From Streptomyces viridiviolaceus (GTDB lineage: Bacteria > Actinomycetota > Actinomycetes > Streptomycetales > Streptomycetaceae): a stretch of 64,000 bases of DNA. The stretch's first letter is position 1. The number at the start of each line of letters is the position of its first letter. Position numbers and translations under genes: made by a program. The DNA is taken from the NCBI RefSeq assembly GCF_014650995.1, contig NZ_BMWA01000014.1, positions 1 to 64,000 of the forward strand. The letters run 5' to 3'. This document shows positions 1 to 7,226 of this stretch, piece by piece. The notes beneath the pieces are model-generated. The model did no database searches. It was given only the letters and a program-made list of their open reading frames with translations, and had not been told where the DNA came from.

Positions 1-77
1 AGGCCGGAGTCCACCTCGCCGCACTCATCCTCTGGCTCCGCGAACCCAACCAAGATCCTTTGTCAGACAGGACCTAG
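1..77 (+). mobile_element. C-terminal end of IS5-type transposase, cut by window edge
   Basis: The frame starting at base 3 reads AGVHLAALILWLREP and stops at TAG 75-77. A run of this kind (aliphatic helix ending in LILWLR) closes many IS5/IS4-group DDE transposases. Only the last 24 residues lie in the window, so it cannot be told whether the element is intact to the left. No clear terminal inverted repeat was recognised just downstream. A second remnant of the same broad family lies on the other strand near 1.9 kb. Confidence 0.5.
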
Positions 78-85
78 CCCGGCAA

Positions 86-146
86 CGATCCTGACGGCGC
101 CCCAGCGCTGTACCGGTAGTGAAAGACAAGGACCCGATCCTGACGG
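86..146. repeat. Short direct repeat CGATCCTGACGG, two copies
   Basis: The 12-mer CGATCCTGACGG occurs at 86-97 and again at 135-146, just after the transposase remnant. The spacing and location could mark an element end or a duplicated flank. The copies are too short to prove this. Confidence 0.35.
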
Positions 147-285
147 TACGTTCGGCGCCGGGCTGCCTGGACAGCAGCGATACCGGATTGCCGAGCGGTC
201 CCCGGCGGGGACGACTAGAGCATGTCTCCTTGGAACGGAAATCTGGCGACCCGAGGGGACCGACTATGGTCGCCGGGGAGGTACC

Positions 286-690
286 GTGTCCTGGCCATCT
301 GTGATCATCCTTGTCCCCGCGGAGCGACGCCCGTCGCTTGAAGGGTGCATCCGTTCCCTTGAGCTCGTGCCGGATCCCGTGACGGGCGACGAAAGGCTGC
401 ACCGGCACGGGTACTCGTACTACATCGACCTCTCGGGCGGGATCCTGGCGGACTACGAGCCGGAGGAGCTCGGCCAGGTGAGGACCCGGATCGGTGAACC
501 GTACGCGGTCTATGTGTCGTGCCAGTCCATGGACGCTGCCCGGGCCTTCCTCCGCAAGGTCCTGCCTGGTGTGGATGGTCTTGTCGACACCAACCACCAC
601 GAGATCCTGCAGGCGAGCGAGTTCCTCACGCTGCTGGACCGATACCCCGGTTGGGACTGGCGTCGCCAACCAAGCACAGACCTCCAGTAG
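286..690 (+). CDS. Hypothetical protein, 134 aa
   Basis: The product is not recognised. The GTG start at 286 is supported by a strong ribosome binding site (GGGGAGG at 275-281, four bases upstream), and third-position GC is high throughout. The protein looks soluble and mixed alpha/beta with no signal peptide, membrane segment or Cys-rich motif. The N-terminal half is beta-rich (around YSYYIDLSGG). The C-terminal half is acidic and helical and ends with a Trp/Tyr-rich stretch around residues 120-127. It sits alone between a transposase remnant and a decayed gene. An immunity-protein-like small orphan is possible, but nothing in the sequence proves it. Confidence 0.6.
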   Translation: MSWPSVIILVPAERRPSLEGCIRSLELVPDPVTGDERLHRHGYSYYIDLSGGILADYEPEELGQVRTRIGEPYAVYVSCQSMDAARAFLRKVLPGVDGLVDTNHHEILQASEFLTLLDRYPGWDWRRQPSTDLQ

Positions 691-801
691 ACCGGCTCAC
701 GTCGGAGTACTGTCACCAGGGTACGGGGCGTCTGCACTGCTTGATCACTGTTGCCGCGTCGACGTTGTGGCGGTCTCGCCGCACACGCCAGCCGGTGCTG
801 C

Positions 802-1095
802 GTCTTGGAGCAGCTGCGACGCGTGGCGCAGGAGCGAAAGGCCGAACGGGAGGCCCGCTACCCTGTGTGCGCCGACTGCGGCACCCCGTTCACCGACGAG
901 CGGTAGAAGGCCGTTGAGCCCGCCGGGTGGGACGCCCCACGGGAGACCCACCTGCACCTGTCCGATGACTGCAAGCAGCAGGCCATCACCGCCGAACGCC
1001 ATGCCGAGCACGCCGAGTACGGGCACCAGGAGCAGGGCCAGGCCCTGCCCGAGCAGAAGCCCGGAGGCACCTGGCTCTCGCCCTTCCGCAGCTGA
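802..1095 (+). pseudogene. Small CxxC protein interrupted by an in-frame amber codon
   Basis: One frame reads a coherent hydrophilic protein. It opens with a charged helix (LEQLRRVAQERKAEREARY), continues with a CADCGTPF knuckle, then TAG at 904-906, and resumes as KAVEPAGWDAPRETHLHL through to TGA at 1093-1095. TAG is one base from TGG, and a Trp before KAVEP would restore a continuous protein. A second CxxC seems also lost: the stretch after HLHL reads SDDCK, where a Cys at the Ser would give CDDC. I infer a decayed zinc-ribbon-like small protein. No good start codon or ribosome binding site is visible, so the 5' end is approximate. Confidence 0.6.
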
Positions 1096-1355
1096 CGCGA
1101 CCAGACCCGGACGGCAGTGGCGGCCGCAAGACTGAGCGGACGGACCGTGATGACGAGCAGCTGCTGCGCCGCCGAGTCTACGGTGCCGATCACGAGCACC
1201 GGGGCCCCCGGCCGGACCGGCGTGAACAAGCTGTCTCAGTTGGCTGGGCCAGTAGGAGTCCGACGTCGCTGCTTGATCAGGGGGATCCACGCAGACAGAC
1301 TGCTCTCCATGAGATCGGTGGGCATGGCCACCAAGGCGCGGATCGGGAAGCGGCG
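1096..1355 (+). other. Gene-poor stretch with possible coding remnant
   Basis: The plus frame from 1092 stays open into the next gene and reads a charged run including DDEQLLRRRVYGADHEHRG. That looks like former coding sequence once overlapping the amber-interrupted gene. It has no start codon or ribosome binding site of its own. I see no promoter or terminator here that I can support. Confidence 0.3.
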
Positions 1356-1889
1356 ATGAGTGCCAGCCTGCCCTTCTTTCGTTATCACCCAGACCCCCTC
1401 GCCAGCGGGTCCATCCGCCCGGCCGCCGAGACATGCGCCTGCTGCGAGCGCAGCAGAGGCTGGATCTACACGGCATCCTTCTACACCGCCCACGACGTCA
1501 GCGGACGTTTCTGCCCATGGTGCATCGCAGATGGGAGCGCGGCTGAACGTTTCGCCGGTGAATTCACCGACTCATACGGACTCGACGGTGTCAGCGAGGA
1601 CGTCTTGCGTGAGGTTACCCACCGCACCCCCGGCTTCCACGCCTGGCAGGACTCGCACTGGCTCGTCCACTGCCAGGACGCGGCCGCCTTCGTGGGCGAA
1701 GTCGGATACACCGAGCTGACGGCACATCCCGAAGCACTCGACCAGCTGCGGACCGACATGCGCCTCGACGGCTGGCACGACGAAAACCGACTTGAGCACT
1801 TCCTGACCCACCTGGGCGAGGGGGCAACCGCCATGCTCTTCCGCTGCACCGTCTGCGGCGCCCACCTCGCCTACGCCGACGCATCCTGA
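1356..1889 (+). CDS. CbrC (UPF0167) family protein, 177 aa
   Basis: The N-terminus LPFFRYHPDPLASGSI followed by a CxCC cluster (residues 27-30), CPWCIADG (53-60) and FAGEFTDSYG is the hallmark of the CbrC/UPF0167 family. That family is named after an E. coli protein linked to colicin E2 tolerance, and its biochemical role is not established. A third Cys pair (FRCTVCGAH) near the C-terminus suggests metal binding. ATG at 1356 follows GGGAAG. The length fits the family. The gene stands alone, and its 3' end abuts a transposase remnant on the opposite strand, so local rearrangement is likely. Confidence 0.8.
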   Translation: MSASLPFFRYHPDPLASGSIRPAAETCACCERSRGWIYTASFYTAHDVSGRFCPWCIADGSAAERFAGEFTDSYGLDGVSEDVLREVTHRTPGFHAWQDSHWLVHCQDAAAFVGEVGYTELTAHPEALDQLRTDMRLDGWHDENRLEHFLTHLGEGATAMLFRCTVCGAHLAYADAS

Positions 1890-2000
1890 AGACGGTCTGC
1901 TTTGATGAGTCTGCGGTAACAGATGAGGGTGCAAGCGATGTGCTCGGCTTTGCGTTCGTAGCGCCGGAGAGGAACAGCGTCGCCATTCGCCTCCAACGAG
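1890..2000 (-). mobile_element. IS5-type transposase C-terminal remnant
   Basis: The minus-strand frame reads RRYERKAEHIACTLICYRRL, which matches the conserved RYERR...ALICLRRL end of IS5-group transposases. Upstream the similarity fades after about 42 residues and no DDE motifs are found, so this is a fragment. It lies directly behind the CbrC-family gene. Confidence 0.55.
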
Positions 2001-2855
2001 TCGTTCGGCGGCTGGACCAAGACCATCACCGACCCCAGGCTCTGCGCGGCCGCCAGCCGCGATGTTGCGCAGCGGGGAGTGGCCCCGGAGGCGGGATCGA
2101 CCGTGCCGTCGTGGAGACAGCCGCGCAGGCCCACATGCTTTGAGGAACTGCCACTGCCGTGTTCGATGCAGGCAGGGGTCGACGCGGCGCATGCACCGAC
2201 GGCAGGCGCCGCGCTCCAGGACAGTGGACGGAGATCTCACCCCTCACACCGGAAGGGACGAACCGGACGGGCGAGGAGGGACCTGGTCCCTGCGGCCACC
2301 GTGGTCGGTCCGACCATGGAGCCCGGCCATGGCCTTGCCCAGGTCCCCGCCGGGCCATGGACATCCGCGTTCCCCCTTGGCAGCCACCTACCGACCGCCG
2401 TCAGACGGCGGACAAGGGCTGCCCCGGCGCGCTGTCCAACCCTTGACATCGGGTGTAGCTGTGCCAGAAGCCTTGCCATGTAGATCCCGAAAAATCTTCT
2501 GTGGCGGTAATAGATATTTCCGCATTGCAGGGCTACTGTTTCTGTTGTACACAGGAAGTCGAAGAGGGCGCGGCAGAGACGAACTGCCGCGCATGCACGT
2601 CAAGTAGGACGCGGCCTCGCAGAGGCCGCGAGCAGTACCCGCGGTTCCAGCAGTACAACCGAGTAACCGAAGGTAAGGAGCAGACGCCATCAGGATCGCC
2701 CGGGCGAGGAAGCAGTCCGCCCGGGTACCGCAGACCCCGGATTGGAAGGTGGTCCCCGGTCACGCATCCGCGATCCCCGCAGCCCCCGCCCTCCTGGGCG
2801 AAGCGTGCGGAACAAGAAGCCGGCGCAGTCAGCCGGTAGATGGTGTTGAAAGCTC
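2001..2855. other. 855 bp without a supportable gene
   Basis: Open frames exist on both strands, but they lack ribosome binding sites, family motifs or convincing codon use. A locally A/T-richer patch (about 2480-2560) and a TTGACA at 2443-2448 without a matching -10 box are the only irregular features. It probably represents decayed sequence next to the transposase remnant. Confidence 0.4.
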
Positions 2856-2888
2856 GGGGCCCGGGTGCCGGCACGGCACCCGGGCCCC
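2856..2888 (+). terminator. Strong hairpin in front of the MerR gene
   Basis: Perfect 14-bp arms (GGGGCCCGGGTGCC at 2856-2869 and its complement at 2875-2888) enclose a five-base loop. The hairpin ends 28 bases before the MerR-family start codon and leaves the ribosome binding site free. It could end upstream transcription or act as a leader attenuator. There is no U-tract, as is usual in Streptomyces. Confidence 0.55.
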
Positions 2889-2916
2889 CCGACGCGTCCC
2901 CTGGAAGAAGAGGTCT

Positions 2917-3261
2917 ATGCCCCCTCGCAGTACCCGTTCCGTCGCCCCCCTCGACGACGATGACTATCCCGCCTACACCATGGGCCGGGCCGCTGAAATG
3001 CTCGGCACCACCCCCGCCTTCCTCCGCGCCCTCGGCGAACACCGCCTGATCACCCCCCTGCGCTCCGAAGGCGGCCACCGCCGCTACTCCCGCTACCAGC
3101 TGCGCATCGCCGCCCGTGCCCGGGAACTCGTCGACCAGGGCACCGCGATCGAGGCCGCGTGCCGCATCATCATCCTCGAAGATCAGCTCGAAGAAGCCCA
3201 ACGCATCAACGAGCAACTGCGCACCCAGGGCGGCGAGTCACAGCCGAAGACCACGGCCTGA
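2917..3261 (+). CDS. MerR-family DNA-binding regulator, 114 aa
   Basis: The protein consists of a short N-terminal tail, a MerR-type winged helix (residues about 14-80, including YTMGRAAEMLGTTPAFLRAL and the wing SEGGHRRYSRYQL), and a C-terminal helix (ILEDQLEEAQRINEQLR) likely used for dimerisation. It lacks the long effector-binding domain of metal or drug sensors. It resembles the short MerR-type regulators common in Streptomyces, often found near cold-shock genes, though none is seen here. ATG at 2917 follows GAAGAAGAGG. An upstream in-frame start at 2749 would add 56 low-complexity residues and read through the hairpin, so I reject it. Target genes are unknown. Confidence 0.85.
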   Translation: MPPRSTRSVAPLDDDDYPAYTMGRAAEMLGTTPAFLRALGEHRLITPLRSEGGHRRYSRYQLRIAARARELVDQGTAIEAACRIIILEDQLEEAQRINEQLRTQGGESQPKTTA

Positions 3262-3273
3262 GTTGAACCCGGC

Positions 3274-3453
3274 GTGAATGAGACGACGTTGCTGCTCTCG
3301 GCGGCTCGGGGCGTCCAGCGCAGGGGTGAGGCTCGTCGGCCCGGGCTTGAGCCGATCCTCACCGAGCTCGCCGAGCGGTGGTCCGGTCTGCCCGTCCCAA
3401 TGGATCAGGAGTGGACGGTCCTCGTCCGCCGTTCTCCCGTATCGTCTCGCTGA
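3274..3453 (+). CDS. Possible small protein, 59 aa
   Basis: GTG at 3274 opens a frame of 59 codons ending at TGA 3451-3453, thirteen bases after the MerR gene, and just before two strong hairpins. The residues are mostly charged and hydrophobic (LTELAERWSGLPVPMDQEW) and third-position GC is high. There is no clear ribosome binding site or known motif. It could be a short downstream cistron of the MerR transcript or a chance frame. Confidence 0.3.
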   Translation: MNETTLLLSAARGVQRRGEARRPGLEPILTELAERWSGLPVPMDQEWTVLVRRSPVSSR

Positions 3454-3455
3454 CT

Positions 3456-3529
3456 GTGTGGTGCGGGGTACGGCCTCGCGGCCCCGCACCACACCCCCAA
3501 GGAGGCCCCCCGATCGCGCTCGGGGGCCT
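3456..3529. terminator. Two tandem hairpins between convergent genes
   Basis: The first hairpin has perfect 13-bp arms (GTGTGGTGCGGGG at 3456-3468 and its complement at 3482-3494). The second pairs AGGCCCCC at 3503-3510 with GGGGGCCT at 3522-3529. They lie between the MerR transcript and the 3' end of the converging enolase gene, which fits bidirectional termination. Confidence 0.75.
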
Positions 3530-3555
3530 GTGTGGTCGCTACCTCTGTCTGCTGT

Positions 3556-4863
3556 TCACCCCTGGCGCAGCGCGGAGCGGCCCGCGAAGCGCGCCGAGTC
3601 GCCCAACTCCTCCTCGATCCGGATCAGCTGGTTGTACTTCGCCGTACGGTCGGAGCGGGAGAGCGAGCCGGTCTTGATCTGACCGCAGCCGGTCGCCACC
3701 GCCAGATCGGCGATGGTGGTGTCCTCCGTCTCGCCCGAGCGGTGCGACATGACGGCCGTCCAGCCCGCCCGGTGGGCCATGGCCACCGCGGCCAGTGCCT
3801 CGGTCAGGGTCCCGATCTGGTTGACCTTGACCAGGACCGAGTTGCCGACGCCGGTGCGAATGCCCTCGCGCAGCAGCGTCTCGTTGGTGCAGAACACGTC
3901 GTCGCCGGTGAGCTGACAGCGGTCGCCGACGCGGTCGGTCAGCTCGCGCCAGCCGTCCAGGTCGTTCTCCGCCATCGGGTCCTCGATGGAGACGATCGGG
4001 TAGGCGTCGATGAGCTTGGCCAGGTAGTCGGCGTGCTCGGAGGGGGAGCGGCGCACCCCCTCGCCCGTGTAGTCGTACACCCCGTCGCGGAAGAACTCCG
4101 ACGAAGCCGGGTCCATGACAAGGCCGATGTCCGTGCCGGGGCGGTAGCCGGTGCGCTCGATGGCGGCCATCACGAAGTCGAGCGCCTCCTCCGCGGTACG
4201 CAGCGCGGGCGCGAAGCCACCCTCGTCGCCGACGCCCGTGGAGTGCCCGGCGGCCAGCAGGTCGCGGCGCAGGGTGTGGAAGACCTCGCTGCCCATGCGG
4301 ACGGCTTCGGCGAAGGTGTCCGCGCCCACGGGCGCGATCATGAACTCCTGGAAGTCCAGCGGATTGTCGGCGTGGGCGCCGCCGTTGACGATGTTCATCA
4401 TCGGCAGCGGCAGGAGGTGGGCGTCGGCGCCGCCGAGGTAGCGGTAGAGGGGCTGGCGATGGGCCGCCGCGGCGGCCTTGGCGGCGGCGAGGGAGACGCC
4501 GAGGACCGCGTTGGCGCCGAGACGGGACTTCGTGGCCGTGCCGTCGAGGGCGACCAGCGCCGCGTCGAGAGCCGCCTGGTCCGCGGCGTCCCGGCCGCGC
4601 ACGGACGCCGCGATCTCTCCGTTGACGTGGGCCACCGCGCGGTCGACGCCCTTGCCGTGCCAGCGCGCGGGGTCTCCGTCGCGCAGTTCCACGGCCTCCC
4701 GGGCCCCGGTGGAGGCGCCGGAGGGGACAGCCGCGCGCCCCAGGGATCCGTCCGTCAGGACGACGTCGACCTCGACCGTGGGGTTGCCGCGGCTGTCGAT
4801 GACCCGGCGGGCGGTGACGGTCCCGATGGCGGCGTCGACGGTTCCGACTGCCTTTGCGGACAT
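3556..4863 (-). CDS. eno2: Enolase (phosphopyruvate hydratase), probable second copy
   Basis: This enzyme dehydrates 2-phosphoglycerate to phosphoenolpyruvate in glycolysis. The full 435-residue enolase architecture is present: N-terminal ARRVIDSRGNPTVEVDV, then SGASTGAREAVELRDGD, PMMNIVNGGAHADN, and the metal ligands in MDPASSEFF, SIEDPMAEND and TGDDVFCTN. The catalytic lysines lie in LVKVNQIGTLTE and in the C-terminal RTAKYNQLIRIEEELG, and SHRSGETEDT is intact. ATG at 4863 has GGAAGGACCT upstream. The gene is divergent from a MarR regulator across a gap full of inverted repeats, unlike housekeeping enolase loci near cell-division genes. This suggests a regulated paralogue like the second enolase known in Streptomyces. 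Copy number cannot be judged from this window. Confidence 0.95.
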   Translation of the reverse strand: MSAKAVGTVDAAIGTVTARRVIDSRGNPTVEVDVVLTDGSLGRAAVPSGASTGAREAVELRDGDPARWHGKGVDRAVAHVNGEIAASVRGRDAADQAALDAALVALDGTATKSRLGANAVLGVSLAAAKAAAAAHRQPLYRYLGGADAHLLPLPMMNIVNGGAHADNPLDFQEFMIAPVGADTFAEAVRMGSEVFHTLRRDLLAAGHSTGVGDEGGFAPALRTAEEALDFVMAAIERTGYRPGTDIGLVMDPASSEFFRDGVYDYTGEGVRRSPSEHADYLAKLIDAYPIVSIEDPMAENDLDGWRELTDRVGDRCQLTGDDVFCTNETLLREGIRTGVGNSVLVKVNQIGTLTEALAAVAMAHRAGWTAVMSHRSGETEDTTIADLAVATGCGQIKTGSLSRSDRTAKYNQLIRIEEELGDSARFAGRSALRQG

Positions 4864-4940
4864 GCGAGGTCCTTCCGTTGTCGTGTGCCGTGGCCCCGGC
4901 TGCGACAACGCTGGCGCTGAGCCCGACAGCGCCAAATCCT

Positions 4941-5003
4941 ACAGCAATGCTGCGCAGTTTTGCTGTACAGCATTGCTGTACAGTCGGGTTCACGGCAATG
5001 CTG
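4941..5003. promoter_or_regulatory. Repeated ACAGCA-N-TGCTGT operators, enolase/MarR gap
   Basis: The gap holds ACAGCAATGCTG at 4941-4952, TTTTGCTGTACAGCATTGCTGTACAG across 4958-4983 in overlapping copies, and GCAATGCTG at 4995-5003. The core is ACAGCA-N-TGCTGT. Such repeated short palindromes between divergent genes are typical MarR binding sites. The last copy overlaps the extreme 5' leader of the marR gene, so autoregulation is likely. Confidence 0.75.
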
Positions 5004-5024
5004 ACCAGCGAGGTAGAGTGCCCT

Positions 5025-5450
5025 ATGCCCACCTCGGAAGCCGCCGCCATCGCCGCTGAACTGCGCACCGCGATGGGCAAGCTCACCCGACGCGTCAACC
5101 AGGAGGACCGCATCCCGCTGGGTCAGGTCGCCGTGCTCGGCGCACTCGACCGCAACGGCGCCATGACCACCAGCGACCTCGCCACCGATCAGCGCGTACG
5201 CCCCCAGTCGATGGCCCGGGCGGTGGGGCTGCTCATGGAACAGAACCTGGTCACTCGCCGGGCGCACCCCACGGACGGCCGCAAGTCGCTGGTCGAGCTG
5301 TCGGACGCGGGCCGGGCCGCGCTCGAGGCGGAGCGCGGTCGCAGGGTCGGTTGGCTCGCGCAGGCCATCGAGGCCGAACTCACGGATGAGGAGCAGGCGG
5401 TGCTGGCCCGGAGCGCTGCCCTGCTGGAGCGGCTCGCCACACGCTACTGA
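5025..5450 (+). CDS. MarR-family transcriptional regulator, 141 aa
   Basis: A typical MarR winged helix occupies most of the protein. VAVLGALDRNGAMTTSDLA leads into the recognition helix region VRPQSMARAVGLLMEQNLV, and the wing RRAHPTDGRKSLVELSDAG follows. Helical ends serve dimerisation. ATG at 5025 is chosen because the other in-frame ATG at 4998 lies inside a predicted operator copy. It faces the enolase gene, with repeated operators between them, so it probably represses both. MarR proteins usually release DNA on binding small phenolic or oxidised ligands, and the ligand here is unknown. Confidence 0.88.
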   Translation: MPTSEAAAIAAELRTAMGKLTRRVNQEDRIPLGQVAVLGALDRNGAMTTSDLATDQRVRPQSMARAVGLLMEQNLVTRRAHPTDGRKSLVELSDAGRAALEAERGRRVGWLAQAIEAELTDEEQAVLARSAALLERLATRY

Positions 5451-5690
5451 TGCGGAGAGGGGCACCCGGCGAGTGCGTTGCCCGTCGGGGACTGCCCGAT
5501 GTGTGCCCCACGAGGCCCGGACCCGAGGCGACGGTGCCGCGCGCATCGACCCCGCATCGCTGATGGCCGCGCTGCACAGCCGTTCCCGGTGGAGCATCCG
5601 GGTCCACCGCTGGGACGCCGGACACGTGCTGGGCGTCGCAGGGCCGCTCGGTGCTGATGATCCATCCGGTCCGGCAAGCAGGTTGAGCAG

Positions 5691-6302
5691 ATGTCTGCCG
5701 TGCCGGTGATTCTGTTGCTGTCGGGGAGCCTGCGAGCGGCTCCGCCAACGAGTCCGTGCCGCGTACCGCGCAGGTCGTGGCGCCATCCGTGAACGTGCGT
5801 GCCGTCGTCCACGACGGCCTGGCCGAGCTTCCGCACGTCAACCCTGACGACGACACCGACCCGTTGCCCGTTGCCCGTTGCCCGTTGCCGTGGCCGAACT
5901 GCGCGCGGGGATCGGCGAGGCGGCCGGATCCTGGTCTGTACGCCGGAGTGCGCAGGCACACTGCCGGGTTCGTTCAAGAACCTGCTCGACCGGACGGTCG
6001 GTGGAACCGAGATCTGCGACAAGCCGACCGCCTGGATCAACGCGGCCGCCCCGGGCCGCGGCGAGGGAGCGGAGGCCGCACTGCGGGCAGTACCGGACCA
6101 CACCGACGCCGACATCGTGGAGTCGGCCTGTGCCAGGATCCCGGTGGACCGGAGGACGGTCGGCGAGGACGGACTCGTCACCGATCCGGAGGCCCGTCGG
6201 CGACTCGGCGAAACGCTGGGCCTGCCGGCGGCCTCCGGGGAGCGGGCCACCGTGTCCGGTCGGCATACCGAGGAAGGGATCACGCCGTGCCGTATGTGCT
6301 GA
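5691..6302 (+). pseudogene. NADPH-dependent FMN reductase, frameshifted
   Basis: Pieces of one flavodoxin-like reductase follow each other in three frames. The start MSAVPVILLLSGSLR is at 5691. The next piece reads AQVVAPSVNVRAVVHDGLAELPHVNPDDDTDPLP, shown here as AELPHVNPDDDTDPLP. Then come VAELRAGIGEA and ILVCTPECAGTLPGSFKNLL with DKPTAWINAAAPGRGEGAEA. About three lesions break it: a one-base loss near 5735, expansion of a heptamer repeat at 5860-5887, and a one-base change near 5930. Intact members reduce FMN or quinones with NADPH and are about 180-190 residues long, which fits the total span. The 3' end overlaps the start of the next gene. Confidence 0.8.
5860..5887 (+). repeat. Four tandem copies of CCCGTTG
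   Basis: CCCGTTG repeats four times without interruption at 5860-5866, 5867-5873, 5874-5880 and 5881-5887. With two copies the reductase frame would read DPLPVAVAELR continuously. The two extra copies add 14 bases and shift it. This looks like slipped-strand expansion. Confidence 0.85.
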
Positions 6303-7006
6303 ACCTGTGGCGTCAACAGCTGGGAAGGGTGCCCGGGTCGGTCTGGCAGCGCACCGAACTCCAGGTACTGATCCTCGCCGACAACGGGCTCACACACCTC
6401 CCACCCGAGATCGGGCGGCTGCACCGGCTGACCACCCTGGACCTCGGCCACAACCACCTCACCTCGGTGCCCGACGAACTCGGAGACCTGGCCGGCCTCA
6501 GCGACTTCCTCTACCTGCACGACAACGACCTGACCGAGATCCCCGACGCCTTGGGGAACCTGGCGAGGCTGCGTTACCTCAACGTCGGCGACAACGCCCT
6601 CACCGCCCTGCCCGAGGCCGTGGGACGGATGACCGGTCTGATCGAGCTCCGGGCGCAGCACAACCGACTGGCCACGCTGCCGGAGAGCATCGGCCGGCTC
6701 CGCAGCCTGCGCGAGCTCTGGCTCCGGGGCAACGCGGTCCAGTGCCTGCCGGCGTCCGTGGCCGAGCTCCGCGAACTGCGCTGTCTGGAGCTCCGGGAGA
6801 ACGCCCTGGCCGAACTGCCGGAGCCGCTGGCCGAGCTGCCCCGACTGCGCCAACTCGACCTGCGAAGCAACCGCCTCACGCGACTGCCGGACTGGGTCGT
6901 CGACATGCCTGCGCTGGAGAAGCTGGACCTGCGCTGGAACACCTGCGAGCCCTCCCGGTCACTGCTGACCGAACTGGAGCGGCGAGGGTGCGTCGTCCTC
7001 CTGTAG
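6287..7006 (+). CDS. Leucine-rich repeat protein, 239 aa
   Basis: After a short N-terminal segment (VPYVLNLWRQQLGRVPGSVW) the protein consists of about nine 23-residue leucine-rich repeats of the type LxxLxLxxNxLxxLPxxIG, for example LQVLILADNGLTHLPPEIG and LTTLDLGHNHLTSVPDELG. It ends with a short cap around LDLRWNTCEPS. There is no signal peptide or membrane segment, so it is probably a cytosolic scaffold for protein binding. GTG at 6287 follows GAGGAAGGGA. Longer in-frame starts upstream only add residues from an out-of-frame reading of the decayed FMN reductase, so they are rejected. The partner is unknown. Confidence 0.85.
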   Translation: MPYVLNLWRQQLGRVPGSVWQRTELQVLILADNGLTHLPPEIGRLHRLTTLDLGHNHLTSVPDELGDLAGLSDFLYLHDNDLTEIPDALGNLARLRYLNVGDNALTALPEAVGRMTGLIELRAQHNRLATLPESIGRLRSLRELWLRGNAVQCLPASVAELRELRCLELRENALAELPEPLAELPRLRQLDLRSNRLTRLPDWVVDMPALEKLDLRWNTCEPSRSLLTELERRGCVVLL

Positions 7007-7226
7007 ACGGGAGAACCACAGCGCGCCTTCGCTCGGTCACCACACGGCCGCGAGCCCGTTCGCTCAACGACACCCGTCATGCACCTGGTGCGCCGGGTGC
7101 ATCGAGCGGAGATCGTCCGCAAGAGCGTCGGGTTCGACGGAGGCGGTTCCGTGTCAGAGTGAGGCGTCCCTATCGATGGGTGCGCGGCGGCAGGCGTCAC
7201 GCTGCGCTCCGCGCCCCGACCCACGA

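Noticed and set aside
2443..2465. TTGACA in the gene-poor region as a possible promoter
   Set aside because: No acceptable -10 box at 16-19 bases and no gene close downstream.
3539..5113. Long antisense frames over the enolase, and similar long frames opposite most genes
   Set aside because: They are Arg/Gly/Pro-rich, have no family motifs or ribosome binding sites, and arise from high GC content and strong codon bias.
7079..7102. ATGCACC/GGTGCAT inverted repeat as a terminator after the leucine-rich repeat gene
   Set aside because: The stem is only seven bases with a ten-base loop, and it lies 70 bases past the stop codon. The evidence is too weak.
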